64,000 nucleotides of DNA from Bacteroidota bacterium (GTDB lineage Bacteria; Bacteroidota; Bacteroidia; B-17B0; Aurantibacillaceae), in assembly GCA_016708845.1 (NCBI GenBank), contig JADJFB010000013.1, positions 99,591-163,590 of the forward strand. Reading direction: 5' to 3'. Below the pieces are notes generated by a model. It saw only the letters and a program-made list of their open reading frames with translations. It ran no database searches and had not been told where the DNA came from. Of the stretch, positions 1 to 9,181 are shown piece by piece (the first letter of the stretch is position 1; each line of letters opens with the position of its first letter). A program made the translations under genes and the position numbers.

Positions 1-108
1 TATGAAACCTTTGAACTCATCAAACAAGGCATGACAGCCTGGGCATTAATTAATATCGCTGTAAGTTGTGTGCTTTGCACCGCAATATTTTTTGTGTTTG
101 CAAAGTAG
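1..108 (+). CDS. crcB: CrcB/FluC-type fluoride exporter, C-terminal end (partial)
   Basis: The window opens inside a reading frame that ends at TAG 106-108 and gives 35 residues. The fragment begins YETFELI and continues with a hydrophobic helix (ALINIAVSCVLCTAIFFVFA) ending in a lysine. This matches the last transmembrane helix of CrcB/FluC fluoride channels, in which a conserved TTFSSFS-type segment just upstream (outside the window) is followed by a similar E-T-x-x-L stretch. The family works as a small dual-topology membrane dimer that exports fluoride. The call rests on one helix and its flank only. The start lies outside the window. Confidence 0.6.
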   Translation, partial: YETFELIKQGMTAWALINIAVSCVLCTAIFFVFAK

Positions 109-226
109 TTGCTGTAAGATACTGGCGCTTTTTTCTGTAGTTAGTTTAAACACAACTTTCGTTTCGCCCATAAATGATAACTATTACGAAGCCTCTCATA
201 TTTTAAAATTTCAAAAATCAATTTCC

Positions 227-448
227 TTACTTTATTTGACATGTAGTCATTTCACCTCCATAATTTCCTTGATGGTTGTACTTGCTACATTTTTTTGTAG
301 CACTTGATTTCGAGACAGCGCTTATTTGTTTATTTGATGTTGTAATTGTTGGAAAATGACTTAAAGTTTCTGTTACGCACTCACAATCATAATTCTTTTT
401 ACAACTGAAAATTGACAAACTAATTATAATAAAAAAAAGTGTTTTCAT
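227..448 (-). CDS. small secreted lipoprotein, unknown function
   Basis: A 73-residue product with a classic lipoprotein signal: Lys-2, a hydrophobic stretch (FFIIISLSIF) and a lipobox ending SIFSC, so Cys-16 would be lipidated. The mature part is short, polar and Cys-containing (CKKNYDCEC near the N terminus, CSKY and TTC near the C terminus). Bacteroidota encode many such orphan lipoproteins. It points toward the crcB tail, so the two genes converge. No domain was recognised and no function is proposed. The lipobox makes it more credible than the overlapping reading frames on the other strand. Confidence 0.65.
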   Translation of the reverse strand: MKTLFFIIISLSIFSCKKNYDCECVTETLSHFPTITTSNKQISAVSKSSATKKCSKYNHQGNYGGEMTTCQIK

Positions 449-558
449 GATAAAATTATTTATTGATTTCTTTTTATCAAAAGTTTAGTTTGATGCTACT
501 CGTCTAGCGGATGTACCTAACTCTCTCACATGAACAATTTTCTACCAAAAAAAAGCAT

Positions 559-584
559 AAAGCTAACATATTTTTGTTGGCTTT
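559..584 (-). terminator. likely intrinsic terminator of the adhesin gene
   Basis: Arms aaagctaac (559-567) and gttggcttt (576-584) pair with one G-T wobble around an 8-nt loop. It lies about 50 bp past the stop of the adhesin gene. Confidence 0.5.
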
Positions 585-630
585 GTATGGTTTTGGTTTT
601 ACCCAACCTCCCGTTATTTCTTAAAACAAT

Positions 631-3063
631 TTACTCCTTCACCACTTTAATTACCTCTTGAGTTTTATCATTCATCCATATTGTAAAAGTATAAAAACCT
701 GTTGCTAGAGCACTCATATCAATAGTTGTTTCAAAAGTATTTGCTTCTACTATGCGAACTAATTTGGCCGTAAAGTCATACACTAAAACCGAAGCTATTT
801 GTTTATCAGCGCTAACTGTTATATAAGCTGCTGTTGGATTTGGATATAACTTTAATTCGTTACTAGAATTAGTATTATTAATTCCTGTGCACAATTGCAC
901 GTCCACTGTTTGTGAAGCGGTTGCCACACAACCATTACTAACTGTAACTGAATAAGTAACAGGATACGTTCCTACTCCAATAGATGGGTCAAATGTATCA
1001 GCTGTTACTCCTGTTCCAGCATACGTTCCTCCCGAAGGAATGGCGGTAAAAGTGATTACTGCATCATTAGTACACAATAAAGAGTTGTTTATAGTAAAGT
1101 CAATGGTTGGTATTAATTTCACATATACTTCATGCGAAGCTGTTGCTGTGCAACCACCATTATCGGCAATAACCACATAAGTAAATGTACCTACAGGTGC
1201 AACATTAATTGTAGATGTATTTGCTCCACTATTCCAACCATAAGTTACATTTCCATTTGCTGAAGCAACTAATGTAGCTAGCTGTCCTTGGCAAATGGTA
1301 TCATTACCGATAATACTAACTGTTACCGTACTAACTACTTTAATAGCTTGTGCAATTGAATCAATACAACCATTTGTTCCCGTTCCAATAGCCGTTAATG
1401 ATAATGACGATACAGGAACAAACACATTGGTATTTGTTGTTACTCCATTGCTCCATGCGTAGGTATCAGCGCCGTTTGCTGTTAAAGAAATAGTACCTCC
1501 GGGACAAACAATCGTGTTACCTGTAATAGACATAATTGGCGCAGGTTTTACATTTAATGTAAAAGTTACTTGTGTATAACAAGAATTGGTAAAGGTATTA
1601 GTTACCGTGAAAATAGTTGTAGTCAAAGCTTTTACATTATGGCTAGCGCCCATAAAACCATCGCTCCAAAAAAACAAATTTCCATTACCAACAGCTGTAG
1701 CAGTTACTGTTTGGTTAGGACAAACTGCTACTGTAGAAACATTTACTTGCAATGTTGGTGTTGGTAATGTATTCACCGTAAATTCTTTAGTTGCTGTACA
1801 TCCTCCTGGGCCTGTGCCTGTAACTGTATAAACAGTCATAGCTGAAGGAGAAACTATTACACTGGCTGTTGTAGCGCCAGTGTTCCATGAGTATGAATTA
1901 GCTCCAGATGCCGTTAATACTTCTTGAGCATTTGCACACATTGTGTTATTACCACCTATTGTTACATTTGGTGATTGTTGCACATCAATAGACATACTTA
2001 ACACTGAACTCATAGAACAGCTATTTTGAGCATATACGCTTAAATTACCGCTATTAGCGAAATTTAAAAAATCTAATGTAATAGCATTTCCTGTTCCATT
2101 CATCACACCACCTGGTCCTGAAAAACTCCAATAAAAAACAACATTAGTTTGTGTGGCAACCGAATAAGCCACTCCTGTTTGCCCAGTACAAACTGATGCC
2201 GTTGATGCTGTAAATGCGGTTATAGTTGCTGGTGCATCCGTTTCAAACACACTCACATTAATTGAATCTCTGCAGTTTAACGCATCTTTTACAACTAAAG
2301 TGTATGACCCAGCCATTAAGCCAGTTTCCATGTGAGTGTCATCAAAATCTCCAACACCATCTGCACTCCAGTCAAATAATACTGTACCTGAACCACCTGT
2401 TGGGTCGCATTCTACAAAACCATTAGAAGCTCCAGTACAAATCACATTTGATTCTGGAACACCCAATGTTAAAGGCGAAAAAGTTCCAAGAGTTTTTTGA
2501 ATATCAAACTCAATAATATAAGTTTGAGGACAAGTACCATCCGTAGATGTCTGTGTGTATTGAGTTGTATAGGTACCGTTTGATGTAGGAACTGTGTATG
2601 AATTTGCTTGCGCAGGAACAACACCATTAGCAATTGGAGTAACAGAAGGAACAGATGCATCATCATTTTCATAAGCGCTCCAAGTAATAGTCAACATGGT
2701 TGGAACATCCTGTTTGCAATTATAAGTTCTATCAAAAAACAAACCTGTTGTTGGCGAAAAAACTGCTGCGCCAGGAACCGAAGGTGTAAAAGCATAAGTT
2801 CCATTTTGTTCATTAACAACGGCGTAATTACACATACCAATGCTACCAGCAACTGGCAAATTATTTGTGTTTGCCGCAGGCGAATTATCTTGTGCTTTAT
2901 ATTCAAATACAAAATCACTATTATCTGCTGCGCCAGCATCACAATCTAAAGCTGAAGATACAGCTATGCTTTTTACGGTTACTTTAATATTAATTTGAGC
3001 GTTTGCAAATTGAGTTAAGCTTATTAAAAAACATAAGCTCATTAAACGTAAAAAATTTTTCAT
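631..3063 (-). CDS. T9SS-secreted Ig/PKD-like repeat adhesin with type A sorting domain
   Basis: Start chosen at 3063, where MKNFLRLMSLCFLISL followed by TQFANAQ is a clean signal peptide. An in-frame ATG at 3111 would add 16 residues ahead of the signal. The product is about 810 residues. After a unique N-terminal region come several all-beta repeats of about 80-90 residues with the pattern C-x-G-x-x-x-x-L-x-A-x-G, Y-x-W-x-x-G and a T-rich end, as in SprB-like and PKD-like surface proteins. The last 75 or so residues start LKLYPNPTAAYITVS and end in a K-V-V-K-E strand, the type A T9SS sorting domain removed on export. Expected on the cell surface or released. Ligand unknown. Confidence 0.8.
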   Translation of the reverse strand: MKNFLRLMSLCFLISLTQFANAQINIKVTVKSIAVSSALDCDAGAADNSDFVFEYKAQDNSPAANTNNLPVAGSIGMCNYAVVNEQNGTYAFTPSVPGAAVFSPTTGLFFDRTYNCKQDVPTMLTITWSAYENDDASVPSVTPIANGVVPAQANSYTVPTSNGTYTTQYTQTSTDGTCPQTYIIEFDIQKTLGTFSPLTLGVPESNVICTGASNGFVECDPTGGSGTVLFDWSADGVGDFDDTHMETGLMAGSYTLVVKDALNCRDSINVSVFETDAPATITAFTASTASVCTGQTGVAYSVATQTNVVFYWSFSGPGGVMNGTGNAITLDFLNFANSGNLSVYAQNSCSMSSVLSMSIDVQQSPNVTIGGNNTMCANAQEVLTASGANSYSWNTGATTASVIVSPSAMTVYTVTGTGPGGCTATKEFTVNTLPTPTLQVNVSTVAVCPNQTVTATAVGNGNLFFWSDGFMGASHNVKALTTTIFTVTNTFTNSCYTQVTFTLNVKPAPIMSITGNTIVCPGGTISLTANGADTYAWSNGVTTNTNVFVPVSSLSLTAIGTGTNGCIDSIAQAIKVVSTVTVSIIGNDTICQGQLATLVASANGNVTYGWNSGANTSTINVAPVGTFTYVVIADNGGCTATASHEVYVKLIPTIDFTINNSLLCTNDAVITFTAIPSGGTYAGTGVTADTFDPSIGVGTYPVTYSVTVSNGCVATASQTVDVQLCTGINNTNSSNELKLYPNPTAAYITVSADKQIASVLVYDFTAKLVRIVEANTFETTIDMSALATGFYTFTIWMNDKTQEVIKVVKE

Positions 3064-3095
3064 GAATGATTTATTGATATGAATTATAAAAATAC

Positions 3096-3126
3096 AAAAA
3101 AAGCGGCTCAATTGAACCGCTTTTTA
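3096..3126 (-). terminator. terminator of the thioredoxin-family gene
   Basis: A near-perfect palindrome, aaaaagcgg-YTCAATTGAR-ccgcttttt, runs from the A-run at 3096 to the T-run at 3125. It lies 18 bp past the stop of the upstream minus-strand gene and directly in front of the adhesin start. Confidence 0.7.
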
Positions 3127-3143
3127 AATGAATGAGCAAAAAA

Positions 3144-4667
3144 CTATTTTTTCTCTGATTTATACTCTTTTTCCATGGCTTTTACAATGTCTTTTACCTG
3201 CTCAACACCAATACGTTTTGCTTTAATTTTTTTGTTTCTATCCAAAACATAAATTACTGGTGTTGAATAAATATCATATTTCTCCTTAATATTATTAATA
3301 TGTACGCCATCATATATATTTATCCAATCTAATTTATTATCAATAATATACTTCTTGTATTTTTCATATTCGTGTTGTGTGTAAACACTAAACACTTTTA
3401 AATCATACCCTTCTTTTTTAATAGCATGATATTCCTCTAATAATTTAGGGATTTCTGTTTTACAATGCCCGCAATCTACATCCCAAAAAACTAATAATAA
3501 ATAATCAGATTTTACACCATATAATGGTACAAAGGTTTGCGCTAAATTTTGAGCATTATCATAATATAATTTTGTTGCGCCCGCACTTGTTTTTACTGTA
3601 TCAAAACCCATCTTTGCAATTTGCTTATGACCAGTAGTATCAATCATTAATAAATCAGGAGCTTGACTGCCCAACAATAAAGGTTTTAAAATATCGCCAC
3701 GCTCTTTAATTTTAGCAATCGTTGCTTCATCATAAACCTCTTTTGCCATGCCAGTTCTAATGTACTTATCAATCACATGCACAAACACTTTATCAAAACC
3801 CATTAGTTTAGATGACTCTGAAGTAAACAAGAAATGAGCAATTAATAATTTTTGCATCATGGTTCCTGCTTTAGTTTTAGCCATAAATCTATCAATTTCA
3901 GCGCTCATCGTATCTGGATGCTGAACAATCACATTATTAAAATATTTCTTTAAACGATCTGAGAAAAATGGGGTACGCATAATACCATCATCTTGAAGAT
4001 TAACACCATCCCAATAGTGATTTTTATAGTAGTTATAAATGTACATACTATCTGGTCTTCCGTTTGAAGCTTTAGGAATATCCTTTGCTTCTTTTTCCAT
4101 TTTTAAATTAATAACATCTCCTACAAAAGTTCCTTTATGCGACTCCAAAAATGCATTTTCATAAGCAATCACTGTTTCGTTTAATACTTTTCCTTTTTCC
4201 ATCATAAAGGCTGCTGAATCTTTTTTATTCATGCCTTTAGTTTTACTTTTTACATCAGCATACTCTTTGTTTTTAGCTGTAATAAATTTGATATAAGTAA
4301 AGAAATCATCATTTTCCTTATGAGTTACACATTTTAAATTTTTAACCAAATCAGCCGTATCTGTACTCATCGTCATCTTTTGATTATTATCGCTAATAAA
4401 AAAATCGAAATAACGAGCCTTATCCTGACTCACCAAATAGTAAATACCTTTCTCTAATGTTTTTGGACCTTTAAATACGATATTACCTTTTACAACTTTT
4501 TTACAAGTATCAGCCAAATAGGATTTATCAAATTGATAAAAAGCTAAATACATCACTGAATCTTTACAATTTTTAAAATTGATTCGGATGTCGTGCCCAG
4601 ACTGAGCATAAGTTGATGTGATAATAGATAATAAACTAAAACTTAATAGTAACTTTTTCATAGACAT
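3144..4667 (-). CDS. TlpA-like thioredoxin-family protein with N-terminal DUF4369-like region
   Basis: A 507-residue protein with a signal peptide (KKLLLSFSLLSIITSTYAQS), predicted periplasmic or outer-membrane associated. The N-terminal third resembles the beta-rich domain often found ahead of thioredoxins in Bacteroidota (DUF4369-type, tentative). The middle is helical and charged. The C-terminal domain has a thioredoxin fold with the active-site motif CGHC at about residues 399-402 (FWDVDCGHCKTEIP) and a late cis-Pro segment (STPVIYV). These proteins reduce disulfides in the envelope. A second Met lies two codons in, so the start may be 4661. A strong terminator follows, so it is probably monocistronic. 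Confidence 0.8.
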   Translation of the reverse strand: MSMKKLLLSFSLLSIITSTYAQSGHDIRINFKNCKDSVMYLAFYQFDKSYLADTCKKVVKGNIVFKGPKTLEKGIYYLVSQDKARYFDFFISDNNQKMTMSTDTADLVKNLKCVTHKENDDFFTYIKFITAKNKEYADVKSKTKGMNKKDSAAFMMEKGKVLNETVIAYENAFLESHKGTFVGDVINLKMEKEAKDIPKASNGRPDSMYIYNYYKNHYWDGVNLQDDGIMRTPFFSDRLKKYFNNVIVQHPDTMSAEIDRFMAKTKAGTMMQKLLIAHFLFTSESSKLMGFDKVFVHVIDKYIRTGMAKEVYDEATIAKIKERGDILKPLLLGSQAPDLLMIDTTGHKQIAKMGFDTVKTSAGATKLYYDNAQNLAQTFVPLYGVKSDYLLLVFWDVDCGHCKTEIPKLLEEYHAIKKEGYDLKVFSVYTQHEYEKYKKYIIDNKLDWINIYDGVHINNIKEKYDIYSTPVIYVLDRNKKIKAKRIGVEQVKDIVKAMEKEYKSEKK

Positions 4668-4825
4668 TAGTTAAATAGTATTCAAAAATAAGGATTTTAT
4701 TGAGTTATCTGCTTTCAAATTTAAATCCAATAACTATTACATTATATTTAAAATTTGTTAAATGAGTGAAATAGGCAAAAGTAGTAAGTGACAGGTGAAT
4801 AATGGCTAGTAAACTGATTAAAATT

Positions 4826-6259
4826 TTAATCGATTGATTTTTTATTATAAATTGTATATCCAAAATGGAAGAAAAACGAAAAACTATTTTCGTTTTTATC
4901 GTAATAGTTTACACCTACGCTTATGGGGCCAATAGGCGTGTGATAAACTAAGGAACCCATTCCTAAAATATGGCGATATAAAAAGGCTGTACTATAATTT
5001 GCATCGTTATCTTTTGCTTTGACGATAGAATAAACTGGCTGAAATAAATAGCCTTCAAATCGTATATCTAAATTTTTATAGGGTGTTGCAATAGCTTTTA
5101 ATCCGCCTGCTAAATACTGATGGGCTCGATAATCATCTATAAATAATGTTTGACTCTCGGGAATAGGATTAAAAGATGGGGCAGATAAAATAGAGGCCTG
5201 ATAATTTCTGAAAAAATCTTGTGATGAATATACACCCTCCGCAAAAACACCAATTTTAAAATATTTAATGGGTTTAATGTATTTATCGATGGTGATTTTG
5301 AAATTAAACCAATCATGCCCAGGCCCGTTTATCACTTGAACCGTATCAAGAGCCGTAGAACCTGGATAATAACGTTCTACTCCACTCACTAACTTTGCTC
5401 TTACTAAGATATTAGTCCCTTCAGATGCATATTGCTTTCTGTTTAAAGTATTAATTTGATAAGATAATTGTCCGTAACCAAAATCAAATATACTCACATC
5501 ACTCGTGTCTAATCTTGTAAATTGATCAGCCTGATAATATTTATTTCTCCATTCACTTACTCCTCCCGACAAAACAATTTTACCAATATTACCTACAGGC
5601 GCACCAACATTTAACTCTCCAAACAAATCTTCTTGAATTAGGTAAGCAGGTTTTTCAAAATCATAAAACAAAGCGCTACTTTTATAATAATCCCATCGGG
5701 CAATAGTAAAGCTTGGTTCAATATAAAAAGGAATTTTTGTAGGGAATTCAAATCTTAATTTAGTATGAGAGCTTGAGTTTAATTTACCTAAATAACCATT
5801 GGCATAAGCGGTAAAACCAATTTTTCCTATATGATTGTATTGCACTGCTAAAAAGAAGTTACTAATAGGACGATTAGATAAATTGCCTCCAATGTCAAAA
5901 AACAAATGCTTGTCCCTTTTAGTATTTAGGGTTAACGTATATTTTCCAGAAGCTGTATCTAGTTTAGTGGTAGGGTAAGCCGATTTAATTTTTTCATCGG
6001 CCATTAATCTAAAATACTGGCGTTTTAGTTGTTTAAATGTAATTGGCTTTCCTTTATTAGAAATACTTTTAGATACAAATTTTTGCATTTTTGGGTTTAC
6101 ACCTTGTATAACAATTTTATTATAAACCATTTTTGAAACTTGCACTTTTTCTCTGAAGATTTTTCGTTTAGCGTTCAATTGTTCAGGATTTTCAAAATTT
6201 GTAATGCAACTTCTTATTTTAGGCATTTGTCTCACAGTGGCTACATAACCCACTATCAA
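4826..6259 (-). CDS. patatin-family outer-membrane protein, C-terminal fragment (POTRA-like + beta-barrel)
   Basis: Downstream part of a gene split by a frameshift. The first ~100 residues include a POTRA-like stretch (MVYNKIVIQGVNPKMQ). The rest has alternating hydrophobic residues and repeated aromatic strand ends (FHFGYTIY near the C terminus), typical of a 16-strand Omp85-like barrel. Together with the patatin fragment upstream it forms a PlpD-type autotransporter (signal, patatin, POTRA, barrel). The frames join at the G-run 6249-6251: removing one G gives a continuous DSGYVATVRQMPK. The two fragments overlap by about 40 bp. Sequence error or a recent mutation are both possible. Confidence 0.75.
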   Translation of the reverse strand: MIVGYVATVRQMPKIRSCITNFENPEQLNAKRKIFREKVQVSKMVYNKIVIQGVNPKMQKFVSKSISNKGKPITFKQLKRQYFRLMADEKIKSAYPTTKLDTASGKYTLTLNTKRDKHLFFDIGGNLSNRPISNFFLAVQYNHIGKIGFTAYANGYLGKLNSSSHTKLRFEFPTKIPFYIEPSFTIARWDYYKSSALFYDFEKPAYLIQEDLFGELNVGAPVGNIGKIVLSGGVSEWRNKYYQADQFTRLDTSDVSIFDFGYGQLSYQINTLNRKQYASEGTNILVRAKLVSGVERYYPGSTALDTVQVINGPGHDWFNFKITIDKYIKPIKYFKIGVFAEGVYSSQDFFRNYQASILSAPSFNPIPESQTLFIDDYRAHQYLAGGLKAIATPYKNLDIRFEGYLFQPVYSIVKAKDNDANYSTAFLYRHILGMGSLVYHTPIGPISVGVNYYDKNENSFSFFFHFGYTIYNKKSID

Positions 6260-7142
6260 TCAGCTGTTGAATAGCATCAAAATTAAAAATACTCACATCT
6301 GCCCAAGGCTGAATAATAATGCCGTTTTCGCAAACAGGATTAAAATTGCTTTTATTCATCAACATGTTTCTTAGTTGTAAATACAAATTATCATCACTTG
6401 GCATTTGTGAATTTTCGGTCACAGAACTTCCAATCATAAAATCAGGGTACAACTCTTCATACATCACATTAGTAGGAAAATTATTATATAAACCTCCATC
6501 AAACAATAAAGCACTATCAATTGAAATTGGCCTAATATAAAATGGATAACTCATAGAAGCTCTTATGGCAGAAGGCATATCACCATCTCTAAAAACCACA
6601 CTTTGCTTTTTCTCTATATCAGAAGCTACACATCTAAATGGCACTAATAAACTATCAAAATTATACTTAGAAGCTGCATTGGCAGGAGCAAACGTTTCCA
6701 TTAAATAAAAATCAATCGGAACTGAATTAATTAAATTGGTAGCTAGATTACTTAATAAACTTCCATTTAAATTTAATTTTAAAGTTCTCCAAGAAGCATA
6801 ATCATCTCTTTTACGAACAAAATACCCAAATTTAGGAGACATTTCTCCTTTTGTTAAGTCGGAAAAAGCTTGTTCTTTTACCATTCTCTCAATTTCAAGA
6901 GGAGAATATCCAGAGGCGTATAAACCGCCAATAATACTACCAATGGAAGTACCTGCAATACAATTAACGGGGATATGGTTTTCTTCTAAAGCTTTTAAAA
7001 CGCCAATATGGGCAATGCCACTAGCTCCGCCTCCACTCATAACAAAACCCACCTTTTGAGCAGATGAGTAATAACAAGCAAACAACAGCACAAAACACAA
7101 AAGTTTGTGGTAAACCATCAATATTTTGGATATAATTGTCAA
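6219..7142 (-). CDS. patatin-like phospholipase domain, N-terminal fragment of the same broken gene
   Basis: Encodes a signal peptide (ending YYSSAQ) followed by a complete patatin/RssA-like lipase domain. The glycine-rich oxyanion loop is GGGASGIAHIG, the nucleophile elbow is GTSIGS and the catalytic aspartate sits in DGGLYNNFP. The domain is expected to hydrolyse phospholipid acyl esters through a Ser-Asp dyad. The frame ends after an out-of-frame tail (SHCETNA) because of the one-base shift near 6250. The full protein would be roughly 770 residues, the usual size for the Bacteroidota patatin-barrel family. The catalytic residues are intact. Confidence 0.85.
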   Translation of the reverse strand: MTIISKILMVYHKLLCFVLLFACYYSSAQKVGFVMSGGGASGIAHIGVLKALEENHIPVNCIAGTSIGSIIGGLYASGYSPLEIERMVKEQAFSDLTKGEMSPKFGYFVRKRDDYASWRTLKLNLNGSLLSNLATNLINSVPIDFYLMETFAPANAASKYNFDSLLVPFRCVASDIEKKQSVVFRDGDMPSAIRASMSYPFYIRPISIDSALLFDGGLYNNFPTNVMYEELYPDFMIGSSVTENSQMPSDDNLYLQLRNMLMNKSNFNPVCENGIIIQPWADVSIFNFDAIQQLIDSGLCSHCETNA

Positions 7143-7264
7143 CTCTCACAAATTTACCTTAAAATTTTAATGGAAACTACAAAGTTTAAATTTCGCCCAA
7201 AATATTTTATATACTGAAATATTTTACTTACTTAGCAGATTATAGACCTTGCCTCTTTTAGATT

Positions 7265-8341
7265 GTGATAAAATATATAACTAAAAAAATATTATACAGC
7301 ATTTTGGTTTTATACGGTGTAATTACCGTTATATTTTTCTTGTTTAATGTATTGCCTGGAGATCCTGCGACTATTATGCTTGGGCAAAGAGCTAACAAGG
7401 ATGCCATTGAAGCTATTCATAAAGATTTAGGAACTGATAGACCAATTATGGAGCAATATGCCCTGTATTTAAACGATTTATCTCCTATTTCTATCCACAA
7501 TAACACTAATAACCAAAGTATTTGGTACTTAAGTCCAGAAAAATACAGCTGGAAACCATTATTTACCATAGGAACTAACAAATCTGTTGTTGTGAAACTG
7601 CCTTATTTAAGACGTTCATACATTACCAAAAGACGTGTTGCTGATATAATTATTGAAACCTTGCCTGAAACAGCCGTATTAGCTTTCACATCAATTGTTA
7701 TTGCTTCCATTGTTGGGATATTTTTGGGTATTATTAGTGCCATCAAACGCAATACTATTTATGATAAATTATCATTAGTATTAGCCGTATTAGGAATGGC
7801 TGCACCATCGTTTTTCGTTGGTTTAATCATCGCTTGGTTATTTGGTTACGTTTTAGCGGATTATACAGGACTATCACCAACAGGTAGTTTATATGATATT
7901 GACGTTTGGGACGGAGAGAAATTAAAGTTGAAAAACTTAATACTACCTTCCATCACTTTAGGAATTAGACCTTTAGCTATTGTGGTTCAATTAATGAGAA
8001 GCTCCTTATTGGACGTGATGAGTCAGGATTACATTAGAACAGCCAAAGCAAAAGGTTTAACGATGTATGCCATTATTATCAAACACGCTTTAAAAAATGC
8101 TTTAAATCCTGTTGTTACAGCAATCTCTGGATGGTTTGCTGGATTAATGGCAGGAGCTGTATTTGTGGAATATATTTTTAGCTGGAAAGGTATTGGATAC
8201 GAAGTATTTGAAGCTTTAACTAAAAATGATTTACCAGTAGTGATGGGCGCTACTTTAATATTTGCTACTATATTTGTTATTACCAATATATTTGTAGACA
8301 TCGCCTACGGTGTATTAGACCCACGTGTTAGAGTAAAATAA
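7265..8341 (+). CDS. ABC transporter permease, DppB/OppB family
   Basis: A 358-residue integral membrane protein of the oligopeptide/nickel permease class. The N-terminal helix and following motif (ITVIFFLFNVLPGDPATIMLG) are diagnostic of the DppB subfamily. A longer than usual periplasmic loop (about residues 75-130) precedes five more helices. The cytoplasmic EAA-type motif reads DYIRTAKAKGL, the contact for the ATPase, and the family end is VDIAYGVLDPRVR. The start is GTG; no ATG fits the N-terminal helix. The stop overlaps the tpiA start (TAATG). No ATPase, second permease or binding protein lies nearby, so partners must be encoded elsewhere. Substrate unknown. Confidence 0.85.
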   Translation: MIKYITKKILYSILVLYGVITVIFFLFNVLPGDPATIMLGQRANKDAIEAIHKDLGTDRPIMEQYALYLNDLSPISIHNNTNNQSIWYLSPEKYSWKPLFTIGTNKSVVVKLPYLRRSYITKRRVADIIIETLPETAVLAFTSIVIASIVGIFLGIISAIKRNTIYDKLSLVLAVLGMAAPSFFVGLIIAWLFGYVLADYTGLSPTGSLYDIDVWDGEKLKLKNLILPSITLGIRPLAIVVQLMRSSLLDVMSQDYIRTAKAKGLTMYAIIIKHALKNALNPVVTAISGWFAGLMAGAVFVEYIFSWKGIGYEVFEALTKNDLPVVMGATLIFATIFVITNIFVDIAYGVLDPRVRVK

Positions 8342-9099
8342 TGAGCAGACAAAAAATAGTTGCCGGAAACTGGAAAATGAATAAATCTCTACAAGACGCT
8401 AAAACGCTTGTAGAAATGATTACAAATCAGGTAAATGATTTTGATGAAGTAACCAAAATAATTATCCCACCTTTTCCTTATTTAAATTCTGTTAGCGAAC
8501 AACTCGCCTCAAAAGAAAACTTTTTTTTAGGAGCACAAAATTGTCATACAAATGCTAGCGGAGCGTTTACTGGCGAAGTAAGCGCTAATATGTTAAGTTC
8601 AGTTGGATGCCATTATGTATTAGTTGGCCATAGCGAAAGAAGACAATATTTTAAAGAAAAAGAAGCGGACTTTGTTTTAAAAATAAAAGAAGCTCTTAAA
8701 AATAACATCTCCCCTATTTTTTGTGTTGGTGAAACTATTCATGAGCGTAAAACCGATAATCATTTTAAAGTGATTACTGAACAATTAACCACTGTATTAA
8801 AACAGTTTACAGTTACTGAATTTTCAAAATTTATCATTGCTTACGAACCTGTTTGGGCCATTGGTACCGGAGAAACAGCTACCGCTGCACAAGCTCAAGA
8901 AATGCATGCATTTATTCGTGGTATTATTACAGATATTTATGATTCGGCTATAGCTGGTAATGTATCTATATTATATGGCGGAAGTTGTAATGCTCAAAAT
9001 GCTCAGGAATTATTTGCTTGTAAAGATGTTGATGGCGGATTAATTGGTGGAGCCTCTTTAAACGCAGATGATTTTTGTAAGATTATCTTCTCCTTTTAA
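8341..9099 (+). CDS. tpiA: triosephosphate isomerase
   Basis: A 252-residue TIM barrel of normal length that interconverts dihydroxyacetone phosphate and glyceraldehyde 3-phosphate in glycolysis and gluconeogenesis. The catalytic residues are all visible: Lys in AGNWKMNK, His in LVGHSERRQYF and Glu in AYEPVWAIGTG, the last followed by the mobile phosphate loop. The phosphate-binding motifs YGGSCNAQN and GGLIGGASL are near the C terminus. Its ATG overlaps the stop of the ABC permease gene, so the two are translationally coupled, an uncommon pairing. An inverted repeat follows the gene. Confidence 0.97.
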   Translation: MSRQKIVAGNWKMNKSLQDAKTLVEMITNQVNDFDEVTKIIIPPFPYLNSVSEQLASKENFFLGAQNCHTNASGAFTGEVSANMLSSVGCHYVLVGHSERRQYFKEKEADFVLKIKEALKNNISPIFCVGETIHERKTDNHFKVITEQLTTVLKQFTVTEFSKFIIAYEPVWAIGTGETATAAQAQEMHAFIRGIITDIYDSAIAGNVSILYGGSCNAQNAQELFACKDVDGGLIGGASLNADDFCKIIFSF

Positions 9100-9114
9100 T
9101 TTCAAAAAAACATT

Positions 9115-9158
9115 ACGAATATACGAATCGGCGTATAACTGCAGATTCGTATATTCGT
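9115..9158. repeat. intergenic inverted repeat with 15-bp perfect arms
   Basis: Left arm acgaatatacgaatc (9115-9129) and right arm gattcgtatattcgt (9144-9158) are exact reverse complements around a 14-nt loop. A further attcgt follows at about 9165-9170. The hairpin sits between tpiA and prmA with no T-run, so it looks more like a dispersed palindromic repeat than a plain terminator. Confidence 0.8.
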
Positions 9159-9181
9159 ATCTTAATTCGTAATTAACTATA

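Noticed and set aside
498..512. Possible half copy of the TCCGC palindrome (tctagcggat)
   Set aside because: Only nine bases match one arm and no second arm is present; could be chance.
7143..7264. Promoter for the patatin gene (TAAATTTG on the minus strand)
   Set aside because: The nearest TTTG is 23 bp away instead of about 19, so the match is too weak to list.
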